DNA from: Inonotus obliquus
Taxonomy: Eukaryota > Basidiomycota > Agaricomycetes > Hymenochaetales > Hymenochaetaceae
DNA length: 64,000 nt
Reading direction: 5' to 3'
Assembly (NCBI GenBank): GCA_032164295.1
Contig: JAJHTX010000013.1
Coordinates: 496,001-560,000, forward strand
Numbering within the stretch: the first letter of the stretch is position 1; each line of letters starts with the position of its first letter. Under the pieces are notes generated by a model. That model was not told the origin of the DNA, ran no database searches, and worked only from the letters and a program-made list of their open reading frames with translations. Made by a program: the position numbers and the translations under genes. This document shows positions 22,650 to 33,372 of this stretch, piece by piece.

Positions 22650-24177
22650 TCAATAAAGGCATAGGTTTAATTCGAAAACGAAATACATAAATGCTGGTGG
22701 CACCATGAAGGCTGGGAATCTTTCATTAAGCCTTGATATAGCACTCTGGACCCTCTTGCAACAATATGACAGATGAGCGGCAAGATTTCCCGAAGTTCTA
22801 AAGAGACCAGCATTCCTGGAGAGGTCGGAGGGCCTCTTCTTCCCCATTTCCAGAAAGTAATCTAAGACAGCGTGATTGTTCAAGATTGCCACGCCCTGTT
22901 CTGCAAAGTAAGAAAATGTTTCTAAGTGTTCCAGAAGTTCCTTGGCTGATGTCTTAGATGCGATCAAATCTCTCTCTCCCGCCACAAAATAATTGAATCT
23001 GAAAGCTGCATACCATGTCTGCTCCTTCTAGGCAATATCCAATTTCCTTTTGGTCCCTTCATTTGTTTGTGCAAGAAGCAACTCAAGTGTTTTCTCAGGG
23101 GAACTGACCCGTGCGAAGCTAAAAGCATTTGAGAAATTGTTCCCATCGACTTCGTGATCTGCAAAGGCCTGAAAACGCTTCCGCTCCTTAGTTATATGCC
23201 CTTGAACCTGCACGATATTTTCCTCCAGCTTCTCCAGTTCAAGATTAAGTTGTCCTGCACGTGTCCTGTACAGCTTGACAGCATCCTGACACATATAATT
23301 CAGGAATTTTAAAAGCTGATAATCGGTTGGATGCTCTCCAGCAATTCTCTGAGCGGGTAAACGGCTCTATAGAGACTCTGTTTTCTTCTTCAATACTGTT
23401 GTATAGCCATCTTCTGCATCTGAGGGTACCTTCAGGTTGAAGAAGCATCAACGGAATTTCACAAGAAACACAGATTGGTCGAGCCTTCCTTAGGTAATTG
23501 CCTGTTGTAGTAAAGTGACAGCATCTTTGGCAATCTCTGTGCGTGTTAGGGCGAAGGATGCACATGCCGCATCATAAAGACAGAGCACTGCACGGACAGC
23601 ATAGTCCCGATACAATATATAATCAATCTGAGCTGTATTTAGCTGAAAAGAGGCCATCAGTGGATTTATACCCTTCACATTGTCACACACAACTTATATT
23701 TCCAAATACGCCCGCTTCCAGATTATCTACACTGTTCTGCAAGTTCATGTGGCATTCTCCCATCCTCAACTCTAATTCGTCCAACTTTTTCTTGGTCTCC
23801 CTTTGCATCCTCTTATCTTCGTTCATTTTTGTGATCAGCTTGCTTATCGAACTGAGGAATTTAGATGCCGCTTCTTCATCATTTACGCCCTTCTCGTGTA
23901 GCATTTCTAAGGAGTCACGAACTTCTTCTTTCATTTTCTTCATATCATCAGTTGAGATATTGTCAAAAACTGATACTTGACTAGGAAGGTGGCTGAGATA
24001 CCTACAGTCTGAACTGTTTGTCTTTATTGAGTCTCTGGACTTTGTGACAGCCATCTGAAGACCCTGATCACTCTCTGCCAGCTCTTCTTCGGATTGTATG
24101 TCTGTTGATTGAGCATCAGCTATGCCGCTACTGGAAAAGATAGCAGTATTCATACCTGTAATGGCTTCTTCCTGCAA
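22650..24177 (-). pseudogene. Coiled-coil/helical protein relic of unknown function
   Basis: Read from 24177 down, an open block of about 160 codons is Ser/Asp/Glu-rich and then strongly helical (MKKMKEEVRDSLEMLHEKG, then KKLDELELRMGECHMNLQNS). A GTGTGT...TTTCAG intron near 23690-23645 leads to LNTAQIDYILYRDYAVRAVL. Further helical blocks follow in shifting frames: CQDAVKLYRTRAGQLNLELE near 23290, FSYFAEQGVAILNNHAVLDY near 22900, then CKRVQSAISRLNERFPAF and a hydrophobic end near 22660. At least one single-base frameshift (near 23310) and one TAG (near 23030) break it. No family was recognised. The extended helices suggest a structural or membrane-perturbing helical-bundle protein, but that is only a guess. 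Confidence 0.5.
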
Positions 24178-24629
24178 ATGATACTGTTCCTATAATGCAC
24201 TCACTGTACTAGCAATTAGCATAACTACTACTGTCTAGAGAAGGGGCTCACAAACTTAAAGGTGATGAGAACTGATGTACCTTTGACTTATAATGATGGA
24301 TGGGGAATGGATCAACATGGGGTGGCTTATCTCCTGTTTGTATTGTTCTATCATGGGAATATTTTTCCCATCCTGTGAGCCTCTTGTGCTTAGCACAGAG
24401 CACATCTTGGTTTTTGCGATTACAGAAAGGCAGGTGTGCTCAAAAATCGAGTAATACATGAAGGGTATCTTATCGAAGAGGTGTACACAAAAAATCGAGA
24501 AATACGTAAGAGATGCCTTATTTCGAAGTATAAAACATTCACCCGTTTTGTCATCCAATTTCTAGGATGGAAGAAAAAAGAACCACCTTTGTTTCTAACC
24601 ATTGCGATGTCCTGTAGCAGGAAAAATTG
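24178..24629. other. Spacer between divergent relic genes
   Basis: No convincing gene. Short antisense ORFs (24256-24558) have no recognisable motif. The interval lies between two diverging gene relics, so it probably held their promoters. Confidence 0.4.
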
Positions 24630-26476
24630 ATGACAGAGATCCCTGCAACCTACCAGTGCAGACCGGTGCAGGTAACAAGGACACCTCCAACCAAGCCCAC
24701 GTCAGTGAAAAAAAAAGTGCTGAGGCCCAATGTAAGTACATGCCCAGACCTCAATACGGTCGTCCTCGAAAACCCATTGAAAGGCCCACAGAAGAGGTGT
24801 GGACATTTATCAGTTTGTAAATGTATTTTTATGCATTTTATTTTGCAGGCTGAACCACAGGTAAAAACAACTCGTTGTGATCTTACTCTCATCTACGAAG
24901 AAGATCAAGAGCAAGAGGAACCATTGCAGCAAGATATTGCTAATATAGTAGAAGAAATAGATTCTACTTATTAAGATGGATCAGTGGTCTCCTCCAATTC
25001 AGAACTTCTACCTGGTATGTGCGAGCCGGTTTAGAGGTGTGTCCTGATGATTTAGCAATTTTACAGGTGATGGGGATGACATCGTGACGTCCACACCTAT
25101 CCAAGCTGGTCACCAGCCTGCCAATGAAGTCTTGAAGCAGCATGCTCCTTTTATAGCACTTGTCAATGATGGTCGTAATTTACGAAGGTTGAATATTGGT
25201 TCATTTGATACACTGTATGATGTTCGCAGAAACGTTGCAGAAATTCTTCAGTGCCACTATGCTTCTATTTTGCTTGGTTACACTACTCCATGGCTCAAGA
25301 AAACTGCTGTCCAGAAGGTGACACCACATTATCTCGACTCAAAGGAAGAGCTCAATGAACTGGCTAGAGGAATAGAGGAGTATATTGCAGATCAGAAAAA
25401 GAAAAAGAAGCCAAATGTTACGTGTGAGGTGATTTTTCACATTATATAAAGCTGCTATGCGTGTCTGATACGTTATTCGTTACCCAGGATGGTCTGAAAC
25501 ATTCCAATGCCCTAGCAAATACAACCAAGCCAACTTCAACTGCTTCGAGTACAAATCAGCAAAAGAAGATAAGTTCAGAGGAGGTTCTTGGCTCCACCAT
25601 ACAGGAAATCAGAAGAAACCTTGCATGTAATGAGCACCCACAGGATGTTTGCTTGGTCCACAATGATGGCAGGCATATTCGCTATAACATGACACATTAT
25701 ACTGATCATGCTCAAATGATTGTGAGTCCAAAAGTTCAACACTTTATTCAATGGCACGCTGACAATATATGAAGTTGGCAGGAACACCGGGTGTGACGTC
25801 CAGAGAGGTCCCTAGTCAACTCAAGTTACTGGACTATTCAAAACCAACAAGAAGGGAAACACCATGTACCTCTAGTAATCAGGATTTCAATGATGAGCCA
25901 GGATGTGAATGGAAATTCTACAAACCAGAAAAGGGTCAGAAAAGGTCTGGATCATTCTCTAGCAGCGGCAGCGGCAATGAATCAACCTGCAAAGGGAGAC
26001 AGGGGAGGAGCAGGTCCTGGAGGAGTCACCGACATCGAAACTATCATTCGCCTGAGTCCAATAGACATTGCTGTCACAGTCACTGCCAATCATACTCGAC
26101 ACATCATTGCCACCAGAATGAGCACAACCATCGTTTATCTTCAAGGGAACTGCATGGCCCACCCAAGAAGTATAGACAACCATCAGCATGACCAATATCT
26201 GAGTTTCAAAGCTACCCTCTAGTTGATGTCTGGTTGAAAACTTGCGAGGATGACACAGAACGAGGCTGAGACAAGCACAATTACACAGAACTTTCAGATA
26301 TGCTGAAGAAGAACGGTTATATATGGGTTGATCCAGTGTTTGTGTAAGTATTCACGTCAGATATACTTACAGTGGCAGAATAGGATGGTGTACAGGTCAG
26401 TGATGGGCTAGCCGCTTCTGTCCTCTACTTTGCAAAGGAAGACGTTGGTAGGATTCAAAGAAAAGGTAGATACTAG
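24630..26476 (+). pseudogene. Multi-exon gene relic with SAM-like C-terminal domain
   Basis: Pieces in plausible splice order: an Arg/Pro-rich start (MTEIPATYQCRPVQ; RPQYGRPRKPIERPTEE), then after a TTTTGCAG site an acidic block (24850-24973). A globular exon near 25084-25430 follows (VLKQHAPFIALVNDGRNLRR, DVRRNVAEILQCHYASILLG). An intron near 25430-25490 leads to an exon with NDGRHIRYNMTHYTDHAQMI. A low-complexity Ser/Ala/Gln part (25900-26200) precedes a C-terminal fragment with WLKTCEDDTERG, a TGA, DKHNYTELSDMLKKNGYIW, and after another intron LAASVLYFAKEDVGRIQRKG. The C-terminal layout resembles SAM-like domains common in basidiomycete proteins. The in-frame TGA near 26268 fits a former CGA. 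Function is unknown. Confidence 0.45.
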
Positions 26477-26603
26477 ACTAGTACAAGTAAAGAATCAGTT
26501 GCGGAATACAGTAAATAATGACGACACAAATCTCTGATCTCCTTTAACAACAAATACTGCAAAGGCTCGCACCGAGTGCATATTTGATGACCACGCAGTC
26601 AAG

Positions 26604-27091
26604 TTAGCATGACAATAGGTAGATGACAAGAAGGAAGCCAACCTGGACTCTATGAGTTGATGAATTGCAGGAGCCTTGTGTATTGAACAGTTGTCCATAA
26701 CAACCACAGACCTTGGTGCAGAGAATGAGTTCATTTTATCCAGAAGACTGGCAATGAACTCTGCAAAGAGATTTGCATTGAATGCATTTTCAATGACCAT
26801 ACAGTCAACCACCCCATCAAGGGTGATAGCAGGTAGCAAGAAATACCTGTATGCATTTGATAGACCAGATGGTCTGTGAATAATTCAAGGCATCGACTCA
26901 CCGCTTTCCTCTTGTGAAGAAGTGCTTCTGACAAGCTCATTTGTCTTCAAGCGCCCATGCTTGATTTTGGATATAAGTCTAGCGATCACATGCACTTTCA
27001 TTCACAAACACCAGCTGCTCAGATGTGTAATGAGTTACAATTCGTGCCTGATAATGTGCGTGCTGTGTTTCGCTCTGTTCCAGAGCAACCT
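26604..27091 (-). pseudogene. DDE transposase, right copy, 3' truncated
   Basis: Inverted partner of 21896-22383. It has the same exon-intron boundary, the same Asp-to-Asn change in VNES and the same stop after CDR, with a few substitutions near 26610 and 26715. It keeps about 55 bases of upstream sequence (27092-27148) that the left copy lost. It lacks the SPDFNPIE block, so neither copy is complete. Confidence 0.85.
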
Positions 27092-27148
27092 TTGAGATTT
27101 AAGACGCATTGTGTTAGCATATCCTGCACCACCTAAACAAGTAGATGG

Positions 27149-28891
27149 TGAATGTGCGAGAACGCGGCCGGTATCAGAAGTACCGGACGAGGGGGGTACG
27201 ATTTAGGTGCGTTGGGAGGGCCGGTACATGGCAGTACTAAGTTGTACTGTCACAGACAAGTCGTCAAGAGAGATAATAGGGCCTGGCTGGATTGATGAGT
27301 ACAGGGGGCTCTAGGTGACTGCTCGAGAGACGAGGTATCAGAAGACGATCGATACCAAGTCGAATCCGTCGATACCGAGTCGTTTGTTGTCCGGTATCGC
27401 GGTAGAGAGAACGAAACAGTAGAGAAGACGAGCAGAGGGAGTGTTTCTGATAGGACTATTTGTGAGACGAGAGGCAAGGACGACGAAGATGATATCGACG
27501 ACTACCGGTATCAATACCGGCGACTACGAGACGAGACGAACAAACGGGAACTTGAACGAGATGAGCAAAACCCAGACCTTCACTCTGGAAGTTCCTCTCA
27601 GATTAGCTGGTCTGCTACAGTAGAACATGCAGGCTATAAATACCATAATACCGTAGCCATTCAAGATACCAAATGGGGAGTTTTTACAAGTCGAATCATA
27701 CTGCAATCCGGTACAAGAAAGGGAACATAAAGTCGAATTGAATGTAAAAATATAATCAGGGGAAACATAAGATGACGAATGAATAAGAAGTTTTATCAGG
27801 GGGTAGCTAAGAATAGGATGGGATGAGACAAGAACCCAATGAAAACTCACGACGAGTGATACCGAGGTAGGGCGGCGGTACCAACGTCGACCAGCGCTAA
27901 AATAAGGACGTGTCTCAAGCTACCGCATGGGCGCTCCTGGCGATGTCCCTGTCGTCTCCTTCACAGGAGAAGCACGTCATCCTGATTTACCTTTGTTCCG
28001 GTATCATGATCCGTGCGGCGTCAGTCTGGGCGTCTACCGATTGATCGGACGGCGTGCTCCGATGTCGACAAGTCAGTATAACCCAACCTTGGCAATGGAG
28101 TACTCTATCGCTCAGTACCAATCAGTACCCTGGGATTGTCCCTGGGCATCAACGAGATCGCTCGAGCCCCTCAATATCGATCGGTACGCTTTGCCTGACT
28201 CGACTGGGCATTGCTTGGCTTCCCCTCCGAGTTGGATCGATGGCCTCCTCCAAGATCGAGCGGACCTGATTCATTTCCCAACCTTCCTCTCGACGTAGAT
28301 CTCCGAGGGCGTGGTCTCGACCTAGCACATGTTACGAACTTCGGTACTGGAGTGGACCATCGGTATCAACACCGGTATCGTCAATATCGATGCATGGCGG
28401 TTCAGAAGGGCATACCGTCGGACTTGGAGCTTCAACAATGATCCAACTCTTCACAGCAACGTATGGTAGACCGATCGTAGCTTGTGAGCCTTTCCCTCTG
28501 GTATGGGCTGTCGAGGGCATAGTACCGACTAGACGTGGACTATTAAGTGTCGGTATCAGGATGGGTGGACGGTACGGTATCGGTATCATCGGTATCGAAG
28601 TCTGGTGGTTCGGTACTGTGATGGAAGACGGGCGTAGGGATTGGTGATTCGGTATTGGCGCAGAAGTCTGGCTAAACGTATGCAGGACCAGTTCTCAATC
28701 GTTCTTAGCCTTGTCGAATCGCAGAAGCCTCATACTTTGTTGGAACTGCAGGCATAGATAGGACGGCAGAAGTACCGTGGTCCGAAGAGAAGTAAGAAGC
28801 GGTAGAATCGCAGAAGTATTGTTAATTGGAAGAAGCAGTAGAATCGCAGAATTAAGCCTATATCGATTGTAGCCTCCGGTATTACTCTTTA
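27149..28891 (-). mobile_element. Type-A LTR, 3' LTR remnant of a minus-strand element
   Basis: 1743 bp, TGAATGTGCGAGAACGCGG to TATTACTCTTTA, with the same ends as the copies at 7347, 34854 and 44470. On its right side (28892-28951) the reverse complement reads GGACAGTCACTATCTAAAG, then TACTGGGGAGA directly before the LTR start. That parallels the polypurine-tract region before the 3' LTR at 33373 (GGACAGTCACTATTTAAAG, GCCCGGGAGA). So this is a 3' LTR that has lost its element body. The flanking 4-mers (ATGG, TCTC) do not match. Confidence 0.8.
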
Positions 28892-28951
28892 TCTCCCCAG
28901 TACTTTAGATAGTGACTGTCCCCAGTCACCAACCTTCTGTCTTGATCACGT
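28892..28951 (-). other. Orphan polypurine-tract end of a type-A element
   Basis: Sixty bases between the LTR at 27149-28891 and the next element at 28952. On the minus strand they match the last internal bases of the related element B, including the purine tract GGGGAGA abutting the LTR. The body that belongs here is missing or lies elsewhere. Confidence 0.65.
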
Positions 28952-30200
28952 TGAAGAGAACTACGTGCAGCTGAGCTCGGTATCAAGCCCGGTATCCCAT
29001 TCTATGCTTACCCCATGCTATGGTACAGTCCCATCTACACCTTCCAGTATCCACCAGCACACCTAGAGAAAACGTCGGTCCCATTTCTCAAGATACCAAA
29101 CGCTGAGAGTACCGGTACCGAGTGCCGAGAAACCCGGTACCGAGACAATTTGACAATTCGACATGCTCTCATGACATGGATCAGATGTCTTCCTCTCTGG
29201 TATTCATTCCTGATGGTTGGACTATGCATGCCGGTTCTTTGGGGAAGCTCAGGGTCAGTATCCGTTAAGGTTTTCAGGTCCGGTAGTACCAGAAATGCAT
29301 CGGTATCAATCAGCAGGGGCGCAGATCTCTTGTCCTGAGGACTTTTCATCCAGGGATACTATATGCTACGTTTTCATTGGTATCTTGTCCTCCCTAACCC
29401 TTTCTTGTTGTCCCCCTGATGGCGCTGCAATGTTTACTTTTCTTGTTACATTTTTCTTCAGACTTTTCTTTGTTTTGATCTTCCTTTCTACTTTCTCCTT
29501 TTGGATTTATGAGCTAACTACGGTACAGTAGTATAAATATCTCCTCCTGTATGTAGTAGCTCTCCAGGTAATCTTAGGAGCTAGCCTCTAACGTGAGGGC
29601 TCAGGTTTCCTCACCCCCTTCCCAGTTCCGTCTCAGTCTCATCTCAAGTTCCATCCCAGTTCCATCCCAGTTCCGTCTCAAGTGAACCTCAGGAGTTAGC
29701 CTCCCGTGCGAGGGCTCAGGTTTGCTTCCCAGTCCAGTCGACACCTTCATCTACCAGTCTCCCTCATTCTGTTTCTCGCTATACCACCCCGTGCTAGCTG
29801 TTTCCTTGCAGTACCAACCTGTACCGATGTTTTTCCCACGGTACTGACATTTTGTTATTCTTTGTATTTTGCACATCCACCTTTCGTTTCTGTACTGAGC
29901 TTTTGTTTTACAACGTTTCTGCACATACCGATCCCGTTCGTTCAAGTACCGACCTGTACCGACGTTTTTCCCACGGTACCGACCCTCTCGATTCCAGACA
30001 AGAACACATTCCCCCCAACATCTAGCTGATCCAGCACCCCTTTCTATTATTCCTTTGGCTCTCTTTACGTCCCCCTTCTACAGACAACAAGTACCGTGAG
30101 TGTACTGGATAAGTACTGCCTCATTTGGCCCTCCCCGTATTCTTATACCATACACCCCTCGACCGGTACCTCCGGTACCGGCCGCGTTCTCGCACATTTA
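28952..30200 (+). repeat. 5' LTR of element B
   Basis: 1249 bp, TGAAGAGAACTACG to CTCGCACATTTA. It contains a TATA box at 29532-29540 and downstream C/T-rich sequence with an internal repeat (GAGGGCTCAGGTTT twice, near 29598 and 29714). It aligns along its length with 33373-34662. Confidence 0.9.
29532..29540 (+). promoter_or_regulatory. TATA box in element B 5' LTR
   Basis: TATAAATAT, conserved at 33993-34001 in the 3' LTR. It lies about 940 bases before the Gag ATG, in the sense orientation, and would define the U3/R transition. Confidence 0.55.
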
Positions 30201-30202
30201 TC

Positions 30203-30220
30203 TGGAGCCCACCGCGAGGG
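30203..30220 (+). promoter_or_regulatory. Primer binding site of element B
   Basis: TGGAGCCCACCGCGAGGG starts two bases after the LTR, the standard place for a site complementary to a tRNA 3' end (…CCA). The same sequence lies two bases inside the 5' LTR of the minus-strand element (44450-44467). The complement would end GGTGGGCTCCA. A T before CCA is typical of tRNA-Cys, so that tRNA is a candidate, unverified. Confidence 0.65.
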
Positions 30221-30472
30221 AGGGTTTCACTAGGTGTCTTGTTGTCCAATTTATTATTTTGACTACTTCCCTTTCATTCCCTTTCAATACCGACAGTTTG
30301 CTTTGTCCAGTTTCGTCTCAGTAAAAGTCTCGGCAGACCGGTACCTCGGTACCGGAGAGTAGCTTCCACCTTTATCATCATTTCGCAGTCCCCCAGCCAT
30401 TAGTTCATTCCCCCTTTCAGTTAATTTTATTATCACTACAGTCCCATCAAGAAGTAATTCGATTCTAGCAAG

Positions 30473-32998
30473 ATGATCGCACGTCCTCCTAGACGCGGAA
30501 CCGAAGACGCTCCTTCGTTCGATGGTACCGAACCACAAGAACTGCCCCGGTACCTTGAAGACATGGAGTACCTAGCTGCCGAATACAACCTAGACCCAGT
30601 CCAGACGATTTGGTATGCCAGATACTATGCGGCTTGCACTGTAGCTGAGCTTTGGAAGACCTCTCCAGACGTGTCAGATACCAGTACTGACTGGTCGAAG
30701 GCCAAGGCAGCAATCATATCATTCTACTCAATATTGTCTGAAGGAGCCCGGTACACTCGAGAAGACGTTGTTCAGATTGTAGAGTTCTGGAGATGTGAAG
30801 GGATCAAGACACGACTCAATCTGGCCCAGTACCGGAACGAATTTTTCGTGCGTTGGAGCTACCTGAAGAGTCTCGGTACCATCTCGGTAGAGGAAGCAGC
30901 CCAGTACTACTTCTCAGTATTCACCGGTAGCCTTCGGGATCGCATCCATTTACGTCTCGAGATAAAAGAAGCCGATTCCCAGCCTGGAACGACGTATACA
31001 GTGGAGCAGATCCATAAGCATGCCGATTACGTTCTCGGTACCGACTTTTTCGATGAATCCTCCTGTACTGGATTACATAATGCTGAGTCGCAGCTAGTCA
31101 AGGAGGAGCCGGACCTTGATACACTCTGGAAGACGTTGCAGGTCCTTCAGTTACGGGTAGAGGAACTGGAACAGGAGCAGCAGTTGTTACCGGAACCATT
31201 GGAGTTGCCTTCAGTAAACGTAGTTGTGGACCATTCGCCCCCGGTATCAGTCTCGGTACCGATCCAGCAACGCCGAGAGTCCCCAGTTGCAAGGCGGAGA
31301 ATTGCAGAGGAGGTAGGAGATGATCAGGAGGTCGTTAGGTTGGAGATTCTGCTTGAGGAGGCTCGAAGGAAGGCAGAGGAAGTACGCAGGAGGAAGTACC
31401 GGAGTGCAGAGAGACCGTTAGTACCGGAGTACCGGAGCGCCGAGAGATCGCAAGTACCAGAGTACCGGAGTGCCGAGAGATCACAAGTACCGGAGTACCG
31501 GAGCGCCGAGAGATCATCCATACCGGAGTACTACTATATGGAGGACACATCTTCCAGCAGAGTCTTAGCAATGCCGGACCCGCTCCCGAAACCCAGAGAA
31601 GATGTGTATGAGCCCTCGGTAGCTGACTGGAAGTCTCCCGTACTGGCCCCGGTAGATCAGCCTCTTGGATCTGGGCTTACGGTATCTCAATGCAAGTTGT
31701 TGGCATTGTCGCAGGAGCTTAGAAGGCAGATGAGCGAGTTAGTTTCAGTTGAGTGTGGAGGTCCCGGGAGCGTATATGCAGTTGGTACCAAGACAGCAGG
31801 AGAGCCGTCAGAGAAGGAAGAAGTCCCCCCGGTACCTAGCTCCAAGTTGCCAGTTGAAGAAGGATCAGCAGATTCGGTTGCAGGAGGAGACGTATTAGAT
31901 CAGGAAGTAATGCAGTGTCTAGAAGGCATACGTCTGGTGGACGAGCATCGAGTATCGATTGGAATTGAGGTGCACAGCCACATTCCGGACCCTGGTATCA
32001 GTCAGGATATGGATCCAGCCGACAACTTGTTAGTGCCATTGGTGGCTCCGGTACCAGTTGTTCAAGCACCAGATGACATCGTCAAGTCCCTGGTACCAAT
32101 CGTTCCGGTGCAGGATGCAATCATCGAGGCCTCGGTACATGCTCTAAAATTTTCGGTACCCATTCTCCCAGTCATTGGCATAGCTAGGAAGGCCCCCACG
32201 TCGATCTTTTGTCTAGTTGGTGCCCATCCTCAGGTTTTGGATCCAGTGTACGAGTTTCAGAAGGCGTTTATTGGTTGCTCCCCTATGCGAGTCTTGTCAC
32301 CCAGGATTCCCCAGCCTCTCGGTACCAAGCACAGCCACATCAAGTCGGTAGACGCCAGCCATTTGGACTATGGTACCAGGCAGAATTCAGCCCAGGAGTC
32401 TCAGGTCAGCTGTATGACATCTACTGGAACTAGTAGAGCTTCTATCGGTATTGGAGGAGTTGCACATTTTGGCTTATTCGATCGATTTCCGGTACCGGTA
32501 CCGGTACTTTTCTCTTGGCATCGGTACCAACCCCCTGGTATTGGCTCGGTAGTTCGTTCAGTGGTGGCAGCAGCTCTTGGAACTCATTCTACGACCCATC
32601 GAAGCATTTCCGGTACTTCAGTAAGGGCTCTCGAGTTGGGAAACGTGGTGACCGTAAAGTCTACAAGCACCAAGGAGTCGTCGGTATTTGGTACATATGA
32701 TGGACTATGGTTCAAGGACGACTATGGCTTGCTCATTTTAAGACAACTCAGCCAGACGTTCCCTGCCTACCCGGGCAAGCAACTAGCAACGGCTCGCAGC
32801 AGCTACCGGTACCAGAGTACTGCGCAAGACTCTCTCCTGTTCTCAGTACCGCCTCGGTACCACTTACATAAGCTCGGTACCGGACGGGGCTATGGTATCA
32901 ATGGTGGAACATACCTCGGTATGGCTGTGGACTGGTTGCTACTCCTTTCCCAGCTATTCTTTCTTCTATTCCACCCTCTCCTTTCTGATTATGGATAA
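30473..32998 (+). CDS. Intact 841-residue Gag-like protein of element B
   Basis: Residues 1 to about 230 match the Gag of the minus-strand element (shared ARPPRRG, DAPSFDG, a WYARYY/RYAKYY motif and a TREDV block), so this is a retrotransposon Gag. Similarity continues through a coiled-coil segment (LEILLEEARRKAEEVRRRKY) and a block with LLALSQELRRQM near residue 415. There is no CCHC knuckle, no protease DSG/DTG and no RT motif. Four tandem copies of an 11-residue repeat (EYRSAERSQVP type) occupy about residues 307-350. The last roughly 350 residues are unlike known Gag and rich in V-P, G-T and S-V pairs. The protein ends in a hydrophobic segment (MAVDWLLLLSQLFFLLF). The frame has no stop despite the length, suggesting recent activity or selection. 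Confidence 0.85.
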   Translation: MIARPPRRGTEDAPSFDGTEPQELPRYLEDMEYLAAEYNLDPVQTIWYARYYAACTVAELWKTSPDVSDTSTDWSKAKAAIISFYSILSEGARYTREDVVQIVEFWRCEGIKTRLNLAQYRNEFFVRWSYLKSLGTISVEEAAQYYFSVFTGSLRDRIHLRLEIKEADSQPGTTYTVEQIHKHADYVLGTDFFDESSCTGLHNAESQLVKEEPDLDTLWKTLQVLQLRVEELEQEQQLLPEPLELPSVNVVVDHSPPVSVSVPIQQRRESPVARRRIAEEVGDDQEVVRLEILLEEARRKAEEVRRRKYRSAERPLVPEYRSAERSQVPEYRSAERSQVPEYRSAERSSIPEYYYMEDTSSSRVLAMPDPLPKPREDVYEPSVADWKSPVLAPVDQPLGSGLTVSQCKLLALSQELRRQMSELVSVECGGPGSVYAVGTKTAGEPSEKEEVPPVPSSKLPVEEGSADSVAGGDVLDQEVMQCLEGIRLVDEHRVSIGIEVHSHIPDPGISQDMDPADNLLVPLVAPVPVVQAPDDIVKSLVPIVPVQDAIIEASVHALKFSVPILPVIGIARKAPTSIFCLVGAHPQVLDPVYEFQKAFIGCSPMRVLSPRIPQPLGTKHSHIKSVDASHLDYGTRQNSAQESQVSCMTSTGTSRASIGIGGVAHFGLFDRFPVPVPVLFSWHRYQPPGIGSVVRSVVAAALGTHSTTHRSISGTSVRALELGNVVTVKSTSTKESSVFGTYDGLWFKDDYGLLILRQLSQTFPAYPGKQLATARSSYRYQSTAQDSLLFSVPPRYHLHKLGTGRGYGINGGTYLGMAVDWLLLLSQLFFLLFHPLLSDYG

Positions 32999-33372
32999 TT
33001 TTGAACTTCTACTTCTGAAACCCGTTTGCACGGTCGGTATTTGATTGTTTTACCTTCTGTACCTATACCCTCATCCCATTCTCAAATTATCTTATACATT
33101 CTTCCACTGTCTCACTTATTCACGTTCTTCTATCCTTTGTTCGAATTTCGGTATTGGTTCCTATTCGATGACACTGCAGTTGCATTCCACTACCACTCCC
33201 GGTACCGAAGCTTACTAATCACTGGTACCGGAGATGCCGAGTCGACTCGATGATGGATTGGGTTGGAGAAAGGACTCTTTGGTTTACCTCTCCTTGTGCC
33301 GCCTCACGTTACCGATGCACCTTGGCTATGGAGGATGACTGAGGACAGTCACTATTTAAAGTGCCCGGGAGA

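Larger units (their letters stand above)
21896..27091. repeat. Inverted repeat, 488-bp arms flanking 4.2 kb with two gene relics
   Basis: Arms 21896-22383 and 26604-27091 pair with coordinate sums of 48987 throughout, so there is no indel. Enclosed are the coiled-coil relic (minus) and the SAM-like relic (plus), which diverge from each other. The left arm begins at the very base after the copia palindrome ends. No 4-9 bp target duplication was found outside the arms. Confidence 0.9.

Noticed and set aside
21896..27091. Active composite transposon
   Set aside because: Both transposase copies lack the first catalytic Asp, carry stops and are incomplete, and no target duplication flanks the unit.
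30203..30232. A tRNA gene or long tRNA-derived sequence at the primer site
   Set aside because: Beyond the first bases the sequence does not fit T-arm geometry, and no acceptor or anticodon arms are present.
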